From Luteimicrobium sp042670205 (GTDB lineage: Bacteria > Actinomycetota > Actinomycetes > Actinomycetales > Cellulomonadaceae): a DNA stretch of 64,000 bases. A model generated the notes under the pieces. It was not told where the DNA came from. It saw nothing but the letters and a program-made list of their open reading frames with translations, and did no database searches. The position numbers and the translations under genes are program-made. Location: contig NZ_JBHUWD010000016.1 of NCBI RefSeq assembly GCF_042670205.1, positions 19,798 to 83,797 on the forward strand, in the 5' to 3' direction. Below are positions 16,173-24,563 of this stretch, piece after piece; within the stretch, counting starts at the first letter, position 1, and each line of letters begins with the position of its first letter.

Positions 16173-18044
16173 ATGTCCCACGCAGCCGTGGCTGTGGCGG
16201 CGCTGGTGCCCCTGGCGCTCGGCGTCCTGGTCGTCGCGAGCGGCAAGCAGCGACGGATCGGCTGGCTGCTCGTGGCGCACGGGGTGTCGGTCGGGCTGCT
16301 GCTGGGCGGTGCGGGGGCTGGTGGCACGACCACGGCGGGGCTGGTGGCCGACCAACTCCTGGCCGGTGCCTGGATCTTCCTGTTCCTCTGGCTGGTCCTG
16401 ATCGCGTACCTGCTGCCGGACGGCCGGCCGCCGTCGGTCCGGTGGGCGCGCTGGGTCCGGACCGGTCTGGCGGGAGCCGTGCTGTTCCTGGTCGGCGCAG
16501 CGGGCGACAGGCAGGGTTTCGCCGACGAGCACGACGGGGCTGCGCCACCGCTGCGGTGGCTCCCGCCGCCCGCGTCGGACGTGCTGGCCGTGGTCGGCCT
16601 CGTGCTGGTCGTGCTCTTGCTCTTCGGCTCGGTGCCCGCGGTGCGGGGCCGCCTCCGGCGCGCGCACGGCGAGACCCGGCTCCAGCTGCTCTGGCTCGTG
16701 TGGGGGTCCCTCGCGGTGCCGGTCGGCCTGCTCGCGCTCTGGAGCAACTACTTCGTCCTCGGGCGCCGTGAGTGGCTGACCACGGCCACCTTGACCGCGG
16801 TGAGCGTCGCGCTCCCGCTCGCGATGGCGATCGCGATCCTGCGGCACACGCTCTTCGACATCCGGCTGGTGCTGAGCAGGACGCTGGTCTACGGAGCGTT
16901 GGTGGTCGGCGTCGTCGGTAGCTACGCGTTGCTGCTCTACGCCGCCCAGCAGATCACTGGCCACCCGACCGCGGGGGGTCTGCTCGCCGTCGCCTTCGTG
17001 GCGGTGGCGGTCCGTCCCGCGTACTCGTGGCTGCTGCTGCGCATCGACCGGTGGGTGTACGGCTTCCGGGCACAGCCCGACCGTGCGCTCCGGCTGCTCG
17101 CCGAGCGTGCAGAGGCGGCCCCGCCCGACGCCCTCGGGGTCGCGGTCACAGCGGCCGTGGCGGAGGCCCTACGGGTGGAGCGCGTGTCCGTCCAGGACGT
17201 CGCGGGCACGACGGACGGAGACGCCGTCCGGGTGCCGCTCGTGCACCGCGGCGAGCACCTGGCCGACCTCGTCGTCGTGGTCCCGCCCGGGCGTCGGCTG
17301 TCGCCGGGCGATCACGCCCTGCTGCACGACCTGGCCCGCTACGCGGCGGTGCTCGTGCACTCCCAGCGGCAGGCCGAGGAGCTGCGGGAGTCCCGGTCAC
17401 GGATCGTCGCGGGTCGCGAGGAGGAGCGTCGTCGGTTGCGCCGCGACCTGCACGACGGCGTCGGTCCGGTCCTGGCCGCGGTGGTGCTCACGCTCGGGGC
17501 GGCTCGTCGCCGGTCCGACGCCGAGGAGCGCGACGCGCTGCTGGTCGGTGCGCGGGACGACGTGCGCGAGGCGATCAGCGAGGTGCGGCGCCTCGTCGAC
17601 GATCTCAGGCCGCCCGCGATCGACGAGGTGGGTCTGCTGGCCGCGATCCGCCAGCGCGCCGACGCGCTCTCGGCCGACGTCGCGATCGAGGTCAGCGGGC
17701 CCGACGTCGTACCGCCGCTTCCCGCCGCGGTCGAGGTGGCCGCCTTCCGGATCGCCTCCGAGGCGATGGCGAACGTGGTGCGGCACTCGGCCGCGACGCG
17801 ATGCCGCGTGGACGTCCGGGTCGACGGGGCGTTCGAGCTGACCGTCGCCGACAACGGTCCCGGCAGTCCGCGTTCCGCCGGCGACGGGGTCGGCTGGAGC
17901 TCGATGCGCGAGCGGGCGGCCGAGCTCGGTGGGACCTGCACCATCGTCAGCCCCGCGGACGGCGGCGTGGTCGTCCGCGCTCGGCTCCCGCTCGAGCGCC
18001 GAGACCCGGCCAGCGGTGCCGATGAGCGAATGGGGTCGCCCTGA
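16173..18044 (+). CDS. Sensor histidine kinase (NarL-type partner)
   Basis: A 623-residue membrane kinase that senses an unknown signal and phosphorylates the response regulator encoded next. The N-terminal 300 residues contain about eight hydrophobic segments with no recognisable extracellular sensor domain. A GAF-like stretch follows (about 310-405), then a HisKA_3 dimerisation domain with phospho-acceptor His at about 427 in RRDLHDGVGPV, and an HATPase_c domain (AFRIASEAMANVVRHS, VADNGPGS). The ATG at 16173 gives a sensible membrane N-terminus; earlier in-frame codons read through the control region. The stop overlaps the regulator start by 1 nt. Confidence 0.9.
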   Translation: MSHAAVAVAALVPLALGVLVVASGKQRRIGWLLVAHGVSVGLLLGGAGAGGTTTAGLVADQLLAGAWIFLFLWLVLIAYLLPDGRPPSVRWARWVRTGLAGAVLFLVGAAGDRQGFADEHDGAAPPLRWLPPPASDVLAVVGLVLVVLLLFGSVPAVRGRLRRAHGETRLQLLWLVWGSLAVPVGLLALWSNYFVLGRREWLTTATLTAVSVALPLAMAIAILRHTLFDIRLVLSRTLVYGALVVGVVGSYALLLYAAQQITGHPTAGGLLAVAFVAVAVRPAYSWLLLRIDRWVYGFRAQPDRALRLLAERAEAAPPDALGVAVTAAVAEALRVERVSVQDVAGTTDGDAVRVPLVHRGEHLADLVVVVPPGRRLSPGDHALLHDLARYAAVLVHSQRQAEELRESRSRIVAGREEERRRLRRDLHDGVGPVLAAVVLTLGAARRRSDAEERDALLVGARDDVREAISEVRRLVDDLRPPAIDEVGLLAAIRQRADALSADVAIEVSGPDVVPPLPAAVEVAAFRIASEAMANVVRHSAATRCRVDVRVDGAFELTVADNGPGSPRSAGDGVGWSSMRERAAELGGTCTIVSPADGGVVVRARLPLERRDPASGADERMGSP

Positions 18045-18685
18045 TGATCCGGGTGCTTCTGGCCGAGGACCACCCGGCCTTCCGGCGGGGCCTGGAGCTC
18101 ATGCTGGGCGACGCCGAGGACGTCGAGGTCGTCGGGCTCGCGGAGACGGGTCCGGGCGCGGTCCAGCTGGCGCGAGACCTCAGGCCGGACGTCGTCCTGA
18201 TGGACCTCCGAATGCCCGACCTCGACGGAATCGAAGCCACGCGGCGGGTGGTGCGTGGCACACCCGGGATCGCCGTCGTGGTCCTCACGATGTTCGAGGA
18301 CGACGACTCCGTCTTCGCCGCGATGCGCGCAGGAGCCCACGGGTACCTGCTCAAGGGAGCCGACCAGGACGAGATCGTCCGAGCCGTCCGCGGCGCTGCG
18401 GACGGCGAAGCGATCTTCGGCCGTGAGGTGGCGCAGCGCGTGGTCTCGCACTTCGTCCGGGACGAGGAGGCGTCCGCCATCCCCTTTCCGTCGCTGACCG
18501 AGCGCGAGCGCCAGGTGCTGGCGCTGGTCGCGGCGGGGGAGGGCAACGCGGCGATCGCGCACGAGCTGATGATCAGCCTCAAGACGGTGCGCAACCATGT
18601 CTCGAACGTCTTCACCAAGCTGCAGGTCTCGAGCCGGGCGGCCGCGATCGTCAAGGCGCGCGACGCCGGTCTCGGCCGCGGCTGA
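18044..18685 (+). CDS. LuxR/NarL-family response regulator
   Basis: A 213-residue two-component regulator. The receiver domain (1-120) has the acidic pocket in LLAEDHPAF and the phospho-acceptor D54 in LMDLRMPDLDG. The LuxR-type helix-turn-helix (about 148-205) reads LTERERQVLALVAAGEGNAAIAHELMIS in sequence, followed by LKTVRNHVSNVFTKL. It is co-translated with the kinase through a TGATG overlap. Its targets are not known; the divergent membrane-protein promoter with a 17-bp palindrome is a candidate. Confidence 0.94.
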   Translation: MIRVLLAEDHPAFRRGLELMLGDAEDVEVVGLAETGPGAVQLARDLRPDVVLMDLRMPDLDGIEATRRVVRGTPGIAVVVLTMFEDDDSVFAAMRAGAHGYLLKGADQDEIVRAVRGAADGEAIFGREVAQRVVSHFVRDEEASAIPFPSLTERERQVLALVAAGEGNAAIAHELMISLKTVRNHVSNVFTKLQVSSRAAAIVKARDAGLGRG

Positions 18686-18753
18686 GACCGGCCGATGGTC
18701 GCCGCACGCCGGGCGCCCCGCGCGACCCGGAGCCTTGATCGCGGATCGGATAC

Positions 18754-18764
18754 GATCTGAGATC
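18754..18764. promoter_or_regulatory. Possible GntR operator half-site pair upstream of the FCD regulator
   Basis: GATCTGAGATC is an 11-bp palindrome (5-1-5) 30 bp before the start of the GntR gene. It is short enough to occur by chance. Confidence 0.3.
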
Positions 18765-18793
18765 ACACGAGGTCGACACGAGCGAGGGAGCTC

Positions 18794-19507
18794 ATGGTCA
18801 CGCCGAACGCCGCGCCACCGGGGGCGCCCAGCAAGTCGCAGGTCGCGTACGACTGGATCCGCGACCGGATCGTCGGGCAGGAGTACGGGCCCGGGTACCG
18901 GCTCGTGTTCAGCACGCTCGCGAGCGACCTCGGGATGAGCGTCGTCCCGGTCCGGGAGGCGCTGCGCCGCCTCGAGGCGGAGGGCCTCGTGACGCACGAG
19001 CGCAACGTCGGGGCGCGGGTCTCCCTGGTCGACGAGAGCGCGTACAGCGAGGTCATGCAGACGCTCGGCGTCGTCGAAGGGGCGGCCACCGCGCTGTCGG
19101 CGCCGCTCCTGACCCCGGCCGACCTCGACGCCGCCCGCGCCGTCAACGACCGGATGACGCTGCTGGCCGACGACCTCGACCCGCGTACGTTCACGTCGCT
19201 CAACCAGGAGTTCCACTCGGCGCTCTACCGCGCGTGCCCCAACGCCTACCTGCTCGAGGAGGTCCACCGCGGGTGGGCGCGGCTGTCGGGGCTGCGGACG
19301 TCGACGTTCGCGTTCGTGCCGGGCCGCGCCGCCGAGTCGGTCCGCGAGCACGCGCAGATCCTCGACCTCGTGGCGCACGGCGCGGACCCGCTCGAGATCG
19401 AGCTCGCCGCCCGCCGTCACCGGTGGGCGACCCTGGACGCCTACCTCACCCTCCGGCGCCCCGACCGGGCGCCGCAACGGAACCCGGCATCGAAGGAGAC
19501 GCCATGA
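18794..19507 (+). CDS. GntR-family (FCD) regulator of the homoprotocatechuate genes
   Basis: A 237-residue regulator with an N-terminal winged helix (YDWIRDRIVGQEYGPGYRL, then LGMSVVPVREALRRLEAEGLV) and a C-terminal FCD ligand domain with the expected metal-binding histidines (NQEFHSALY, EHAQILDLVAHG). A GAGGGAG ribosome binding site precedes the ATG. Its stop overlaps the dehydrogenase start (ATGA), so regulator and catabolic genes form one operon. By context it should respond to an aromatic acid of the homoprotocatechuate pathway. Confidence 0.9.
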   Translation: MVTPNAAPPGAPSKSQVAYDWIRDRIVGQEYGPGYRLVFSTLASDLGMSVVPVREALRRLEAEGLVTHERNVGARVSLVDESAYSEVMQTLGVVEGAATALSAPLLTPADLDAARAVNDRMTLLADDLDPRTFTSLNQEFHSALYRACPNAYLLEEVHRGWARLSGLRTSTFAFVPGRAAESVREHAQILDLVAHGADPLEIELAARRHRWATLDAYLTLRRPDRAPQRNPASKETP

Positions 19508-21054
19508 CCCAGCTGACCGACGCCACGAGCGACCCCGGCTCGGACCCGACGACCGACCCCGCCACGGGGCGTGTCCCCGACGACCTGCCCGACCGGATCC
19601 GGCACTACGTCGACGGCGCGTTCGTCGACTCCGTCGACGGCGGGACCTTCGACGTCCTCGACCCCGTCACGAACGAGACCTACGTCCAGGCCGCAGCGGG
19701 CCAGAAGGCCGACGTGGACCACGCCGTCGCGGCTGCGCGTCGGGCGTTCGACGACGGCCCGTGGCCGCGGATGCTGCCGCGCGAGCGGTCCCGCGTGCTG
19801 CACCGGATCGCCGACCTCGTCGAGTCGCGCGACGCCCGCCTCGCCGAGCTCGAGAGCTTCGACTCGGGCCTGCCGATCACGCAGGCGCTCGGCCAGGCCA
19901 GGCGCGCGGCGGAGAACTTCCGCTTCTTCGCGGATCTCGTCGTGGCGCAGGCGGACGACACGTTCAAGGTCCCGGGTCGCCAGATCAACTACGTCAACCG
20001 CAAGCCCATCGGCGTGGCCGGGCTCATCACGCCCTGGAACACGCCGTTCATGCTCGAGTCGTGGAAGCTCGCCCCGGCCCTGGCGACGGGCAACACCGTC
20101 GTCCTCAAGCCGGCCGAGTTCACGCCGCTGTCCGCGTCCTTGTGGGCGGGCATCTTCGAGGAGGCCGGGCTGCCGCGCGGCGTGTTCAACCTCGTCAACG
20201 GGCTGGGGGAGGAGGCCGGCGACGCGCTCGTCAAGCACCCCGACGTGCCGCTGATCTCATTCACCGGCGAGTCGCGGACCGGGCAGACGATCTTCGCGAA
20301 CGCCGCCCCGCACCTCAAGGGCCTGTCCATGGAGCTGGGCGGCAAGTCGCCCGCCGTCGTGTTCGCCGACGCCGACCTCGACGCCGCCGTCGACGCGACG
20401 ATCTTCGGGGTCTTCTCGCTCAACGGCGAACGCTGCACCGCGGGCAGCCGCATCCTCGTGCAGCGCGACGTCTACGAGGAGTTCGTCGAGCGGTACGCCG
20501 CGCAGGCGCAGCGGGTGCGGGTCGGCTACCCGCACGACCCCGCCACCGAGGTCGGCTCGCTCGTCCACCCCGAGCACTTCGCCAAGGTCATGTCGTACGT
20601 CGAGCTCGGCAAGACGGAGGGACGCCTCGTGGCGGGCGGCGGTCGTCCGGAGGGCTTCGAGACCGGCAACTTCGTCGCCCCGACGGTCTTCGCGGACGTC
20701 CCCCCGACCGCCCGGATCTTCCAGGAGGAGATCTTCGGGCCCGTCGTCGCGATCACCCCGTTCGACACCGACGACGACGCCGTCGCCCTCGCCAACGACA
20801 CCGTGTACGGGCTCGCGGCGTACGTGTGGACGAACGACCTCAAGCGCGCGCACAACGTCGCCGGCGCGATCGACGCCGGCATGGTGTGGCTGAACTCGAA
20901 CAACGTGCGCGACCTGCGCACCCCGTTCGGCGGCGTCAAGGCCTCGGGCCTCGGTCACGAGGGCGGGTACCGGTCGATCGACTTCTACACGCACCAGCAG
21001 GCCGTGCACATCACGCTCGGCAAGGTCCACAACCCGACCTTCGGCACGAACTGA
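19504..21054 (+). CDS. hpaE: 5-carboxymethyl-2-hydroxymuconate semialdehyde dehydrogenase (HpaE-like)
   Basis: A 516-residue NAD-dependent aldehyde dehydrogenase. The N-terminal 30 residues are a Thr/Asp-rich extension. The catalytic elements are visible: GVAGLITPWNTPF, FTGESRTGQTIF, the general base Glu in SMELGGKSPAVVF, and the nucleophilic Cys in NGERCTAGSRILV. The downstream extradiol dioxygenase generates the substrate type of HpaE, 5-carboxymethyl-2-hydroxymuconate semialdehyde, which is the reason for this call. On sequence alone it could also be a betaine-aldehyde-like dehydrogenase. Confidence 0.82.
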   Translation: MTQLTDATSDPGSDPTTDPATGRVPDDLPDRIRHYVDGAFVDSVDGGTFDVLDPVTNETYVQAAAGQKADVDHAVAAARRAFDDGPWPRMLPRERSRVLHRIADLVESRDARLAELESFDSGLPITQALGQARRAAENFRFFADLVVAQADDTFKVPGRQINYVNRKPIGVAGLITPWNTPFMLESWKLAPALATGNTVVLKPAEFTPLSASLWAGIFEEAGLPRGVFNLVNGLGEEAGDALVKHPDVPLISFTGESRTGQTIFANAAPHLKGLSMELGGKSPAVVFADADLDAAVDATIFGVFSLNGERCTAGSRILVQRDVYEEFVERYAAQAQRVRVGYPHDPATEVGSLVHPEHFAKVMSYVELGKTEGRLVAGGGRPEGFETGNFVAPTVFADVPPTARIFQEEIFGPVVAITPFDTDDDAVALANDTVYGLAAYVWTNDLKRAHNVAGAIDAGMVWLNSNNVRDLRTPFGGVKASGLGHEGGYRSIDFYTHQQAVHITLGKVHNPTFGTN

Positions 21055-21076
21055 CCGCGGTCTCACGCAAGGACGC

Positions 21077-22237
21077 ATGAACATGACCCACAGCGACAAG
21101 ACGCTCACCTCCTCCGGGTTCTACGTCTCCCCGGAGGCCCCGATCCGGTGCGACGACCCCGTGCCGACGCCGCAGGCCGCGCCGCCCGACATCCTGCGGT
21201 GCGCCTCGATGGAGCTCGTCGTCACGGACCTCGCGGCGTCGCGCGCGTTCTACGTCGACGTGCTCGGCCTCACGGTGACGGAGGAGGACGAGGACGTCAT
21301 CTACCTGCGGTCCCTCGAGGAGTTCATCCACCACAACCTCGTGCTCCGGCGCGGACCCGTCGCGGCGGTCGCGGCCTTCTCGTACCGCGTGCGTGCACCC
21401 GAGGACCTCGACCGCGCGGTCGCGTTCTTCACCGAGCTCGGCTGCCGCGTCGAGCGTCGAGCCGAGGGCTGGGTCAAGGGCGTCGGAGACACGGTCCGCG
21501 TCACGGACCCCCTCGGGTTCCCGTACGAGTTCTTCCACGACACCCAGCACGTGGAGCGGCTCGCGTGGCGCTACGACCTCTACACCCCGGGCGCGCTCGT
21601 CCGCCTCGACCACTTCAACCAGGTGACGCCCGACGTCCCGCGCGCCGTCGGCTACCTGCAGGCGCTCGGCTTCCGCGTGACCGAGGACATCCAGGACGAG
21701 GACGGCACCGTCTACGCCGCCTGGATGCGCCGCAAGCCGACCGTGCACGACACGGCGCTCACCGGTGGCGACGGTCCGCGCATGCACCACGTCGCGTTCT
21801 CGACGCACGAGAAGCACAACATCCTGGCGATCTGCGACAAGCTCGGCGCGCTGCGACGGTCCGACTGCATCGAGCGCGGTCCCGGTCGCCACGGCGTCTC
21901 GAACGCGTTCTACCTGTACCTGCGCGACCCCGACGGGCACCGCGTCGAGATCTACACGCAGGACTACTACACGGGCGACCCCGACAACCCCGTCGTGACC
22001 TGGGACGTGCACGACAACCAGCGCCGTGACTGGTGGGGCAACCCCGTCGTCCCGTCCTGGTACACCGACGCGTCGCTCGTCCTCGACCTCGACGGCGACC
22101 CGCAGCCCGTCGTCGCGCGGACGGACGCGAGCGAGCTCGCCGCCACCATCGGCGCCGACGGGTTCTCCTACACGCGCGCCGGCGAGGAGCTCCCGGACTG
22201 GAAGAAGGGCGAGTACAAGCTCGGCCACCAGCTCTGA
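21077..22237 (+). CDS. hpaD: Homoprotocatechuate 2,3-dioxygenase (type I extradiol)
   Basis: This enzyme opens the ring of 3,4-dihydroxyphenylacetate next to the hydroxyls using Fe(II) or Mn(II). The 386-residue sequence matches the Brevibacterium/Arthrobacter type of vicinal-oxygen-chelate dioxygenase. Metal ligands are H179 (RLDHFNQVTPDV), H238 (MHHVAFSTHEKHN) and E291 (HRVEIYTQDYY). The spacings of 59 and 53 residues equal those of the Brevibacterium enzyme (H155, H214, E267). The second-sphere residues corresponding to H200 and Y257 are H224 and Y281. AAGGA lies 3 nt before the first ATG and 9 nt before a second in-frame ATG at 21083, which may be the true start. Iron versus manganese preference cannot be read from the sequence. 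Confidence 0.92.
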   Translation: MNMTHSDKTLTSSGFYVSPEAPIRCDDPVPTPQAAPPDILRCASMELVVTDLAASRAFYVDVLGLTVTEEDEDVIYLRSLEEFIHHNLVLRRGPVAAVAAFSYRVRAPEDLDRAVAFFTELGCRVERRAEGWVKGVGDTVRVTDPLGFPYEFFHDTQHVERLAWRYDLYTPGALVRLDHFNQVTPDVPRAVGYLQALGFRVTEDIQDEDGTVYAAWMRRKPTVHDTALTGGDGPRMHHVAFSTHEKHNILAICDKLGALRRSDCIERGPGRHGVSNAFYLYLRDPDGHRVEIYTQDYYTGDPDNPVVTWDVHDNQRRDWWGNPVVPSWYTDASLVLDLDGDPQPVVARTDASELAATIGADGFSYTRAGEELPDWKKGEYKLGHQL

Positions 22238-22274
22238 CGGCGACGGGCGTCCCGGTCCTGTCCTCGACTCATTG

Positions 22275-22347
22275 CCGTGAGGTAGCGCCTTTCGCCCGAG
22301 GTAGCACGGACTCCGCGCTACCTCGGGCGAAAGGCGCTGCCTCGCGG
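22275..22347. terminator. Long stem-loop between hpaD and the FetB-like gene
   Basis: Arms 22275-22305 and 22317-22347 pair over 31 nt with two mismatches around an 11-nt loop. Each arm contains two copies of a GAGGTAGC-like word. The genes on both sides converge, so it could end transcription from either direction. Confidence 0.75.
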
Positions 22348-22393
22348 CCATGCGCCGTCCTGATCGTCGCCGAGTGTGGCCGTGGGCCCGAGC

Positions 22394-23152
22394 TCAGGTC
22401 CAACGGCTCGCGCGGAGGTCCTCGGGCAGCAGACGGCCCCGGCGCACGAGCTCGTAGGCGACCCCGACGGTGACGGTCTGCGCGGCGAGCAGCCCCACGA
22501 GCACGAGCACCTGCGCCGCACCCGCCTGCACGGGGGTGCCTCCGCCGAGCAGCACCCCGACGAACGCCCCCGGCAGCGTCACCAGGCCGACGGTCCGGGT
22601 CTGGTCGAGCCCGGGCACGAGCGCCTCGGGCACCACGTGCTGTGCGACGACGTCGACGGCGTCGTTCGGAACGAGCCCGAGGGCCAGTGCCGCCTCGTAG
22701 CTGGGGTGCTGGTCGCGCAGCGCCGCGAACACGCGCCGCCCGGCGAGCGAGTGGGCGTTCATCGTGCCGCCGATGACGATGCCCGCGAACGGCACGAGCG
22801 ACGGCCCGTTGAACGGCACCGCGCGGCTCGCGAAGATGATCGTGAGGGTCGGCACGAGCCCGCAGGCCATCGCCGCCGCTGCCCACGGCCAGGCCCGGGG
22901 CGCGCCGATCCGCCGGGACGTCGTCACGCACGCGACCCCGAACATCACGAGGGTGAACAGCAGCGACCACGCGAGCGACCGCAGGACGAACGCGATGACG
23001 AGCGAGACGACGGCCAGCTGGACGACCGCCCGCGCCGCGGCCGTGACGACGGACGGTCCGGTGCGCAGTCGGCCGAGCGTCGACGCGAGGACCGCGACGC
23101 CGACGAGCGCGACCAGCGCGATGAAGACCGCAGGTCCGGGGGTGGCCGCCAC
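22394..23152 (-). CDS. FetB/YbbM-type (UPF0014) ABC transporter permease
   Basis: A 252-residue membrane protein with about seven hydrophobic segments. The internal signature VPFAGIVIGGTMNAHSLAG and the LGLVPNDAV and TVGLVTLPGAFVGVLLGGG stretches are typical of the UPF0014 family. In E. coli, FetB with the ATPase FetA exports iron and protects against oxidative stress. No FetA-like ATPase gene is adjacent, so this permease is alone here. The GTG start at 23152 is preceded by TAGGCT with 6 nt spacing. Confidence 0.85.
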   Translation of the reverse strand: MAATPGPAVFIALVALVGVAVLASTLGRLRTGPSVVTAAARAVVQLAVVSLVIAFVLRSLAWSLLFTLVMFGVACVTTSRRIGAPRAWPWAAAAMACGLVPTLTIIFASRAVPFNGPSLVPFAGIVIGGTMNAHSLAGRRVFAALRDQHPSYEAALALGLVPNDAVDVVAQHVVPEALVPGLDQTRTVGLVTLPGAFVGVLLGGGTPVQAGAAQVLVLVGLLAAQTVTVGVAYELVRRGRLLPEDLRASRWT

Positions 23153-23158
23153 GGCCCG

Positions 23159-23164
23159 AGCCTA
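23159..23164 (-). promoter_or_regulatory. -10 box (TAGGCT) of the apparently leaderless FetB-like gene
   Basis: On the minus strand TAGGCT lies 6 nt before the GTG at 23152, with no ribosome binding site. Confidence 0.5.
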
Positions 23165-23211
23165 GAGCGGGCGTGCTCCGGACGGGCCGGGGCGCGCCCG
23201 TCGGCCGTCCG

Positions 23212-24495
23212 TCAGCCCGCCAGGTGCTTCTTGGCCGTCACGACGCGCGTCGCGGCGGCGTCGACCTGCTTCGCGAACGCCGGGTCGGCCTTGGCCTTCG
23301 CGACGACGGCGGCGGTCATGGCGGGGATCTGGTCGGGGACGCCGGCCAGCACGATGTCGTTGCCGGCCGCGATCGCCTTGACCGCGCGCTGTCCGGGCGA
23401 CCACGCGGAGACCTGCTTGGCGCTCGAGACGTCGTCGGTGATGACGACGCCGTCGAAGCCCAGCTTGTCGCGCAGGAGCCCCGTGACGACGGCGTGCGAG
23501 AACGCGCCCGGGTTGTCGGGGTCGATCCGCGTGTAGATCGCGGTCGACGTCATGACCGCCTCGGTCCCCGCGGTGATCCCGGCCTTGAACGGTGCGAGGT
23601 ACGGGTCGTCCGCCGTCGTCTCGGTGTCCTTGACGCCCGACGTGAAGTCGGTGTTCCCCTGCACGCGCCCGAGCCCGGGGAAGTGCTTGACCGTGGTCGC
23701 GACGTCGGCGTCGTGCATGCCCTGGAGGAACGCGACGCCGTGCGACGCCACCGTCGCCGGGGTGTACCCGAACTGGCGGTGCCAGTAGCCGACGGGCTTG
23801 TTCGCCTCGTTGTCGGCGGGGCTCGGCACCGTGTCCATGACGGGCGACAGGTTGAGGTTGACGCCCGCCTTCGCGAGCTCGGACCCCCACGTGTGCGCCT
23901 CGCCGCGCAAGGTCGCGGGCGCCCACGTGCCCTGGGCGAGCGCCGTCGGCATGGTCGAGAAGCCCGGGCCGCGCAGCACCTGGATGTTGCCGCCCTCCTG
24001 GTCGACGCCCACGAACAGCGGCAGGCCATGCGTGGCCGACGACGTCGCGTGGCGCTGGAGCGCGTCCGCGATGGCCTTGGTCTTGGTCACGCCGAGCTGG
24101 GAGCGGCCCACGAGGATCACGTTCCCGACGTGGTAGCGGGTGATCGCGGTGTCCGTGGCGGGGACCGGCCCCGTGGCCGCGGCGCCGACCATGAACAGCT
24201 GGCCGACCTTCTGGTCGAGGCTCATGCCCGCGAGCGGGTCGGCGGCGGGCGTGGTCGGCGTCGTCGTCGGGGGCTTGGTGGCCGGCGGTGCCGTGGGGGT
24301 CGGGGTCTCGGTCCGGGTCGGCGTGGGGGTGGGCGAGGGGGCGGTCGTGGTCGTCGGCGCCGTGTCGGCCCGGGACGTCGTCGCGGACGACGGCGTCGGC
24401 GAGCCGCTCCCGCACGCCGCGAGGGCGAGCAGGGCGAGCGCGCTCGTCGCACCGAGGGCAGTGGTGCGGAGGGCACGGAGGTGTCGAGCGGTCAT
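23212..24495 (-). CDS. Glycoside hydrolase family 3 lipoprotein (NagZ/LpqI-like)
   Basis: A 427-residue exported beta-N-acetylglucosaminidase-type enzyme, probably acting on cell-wall glycans. The ATG at 24495 gives a lipoprotein signal (ALLALAACGSG, lipid-modified Cys at about 28) followed by a long Thr/Pro linker. The GH3 domain has SLDQKVGQLFMVG, VGVDQEGGNIQVL, KHFPGLG and the nucleophile Asp in VVITDDVSS. NagZ of E. coli has an acid/base His in a D-S-H loop after KHFPGHG; here that loop reads GNTDFTSG without histidine, as in LpqI-like actinobacterial members. It diverges from the GntR/MFS operon. Confidence 0.87.
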   Translation of the reverse strand: MTARHLRALRTTALGATSALALLALAACGSGSPTPSSATTSRADTAPTTTTAPSPTPTPTRTETPTPTAPPATKPPTTTPTTPAADPLAGMSLDQKVGQLFMVGAAATGPVPATDTAITRYHVGNVILVGRSQLGVTKTKAIADALQRHATSSATHGLPLFVGVDQEGGNIQVLRGPGFSTMPTALAQGTWAPATLRGEAHTWGSELAKAGVNLNLSPVMDTVPSPADNEANKPVGYWHRQFGYTPATVASHGVAFLQGMHDADVATTVKHFPGLGRVQGNTDFTSGVKDTETTADDPYLAPFKAGITAGTEAVMTSTAIYTRIDPDNPGAFSHAVVTGLLRDKLGFDGVVITDDVSSAKQVSAWSPGQRAVKAIAAGNDIVLAGVPDQIPAMTAAVVAKAKADPAFAKQVDAAATRVVTAKKHLAG

Positions 24496-24535
24496 CGCTC
24501 CATCCTGCCTCGCCCGACATGAGCGGACCATGAGG

Positions 24536-24550
24536 GATGCAACTTGCATC
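24536..24550. promoter_or_regulatory. Operator palindrome of the GntR regulator
   Basis: GATGCAACTTGCATC is a perfect 15-bp palindrome (7-1-7). It touches the TATGAT -10 box on its left side and lies between the divergent GH3 and GntR genes. Confidence 0.75.
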
Positions 24551-24556
24551 TATGAT
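24551..24556 (+). promoter_or_regulatory. -10 box (TATGAT) of the GntR/MFS operon
   Basis: TATGAT is close to the sigma-70 consensus and lies 7 nt before a GTG at 24564. It fixes that GTG as the likely start. Confidence 0.6.
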
Positions 24557-24563
24557 GGTCGTC

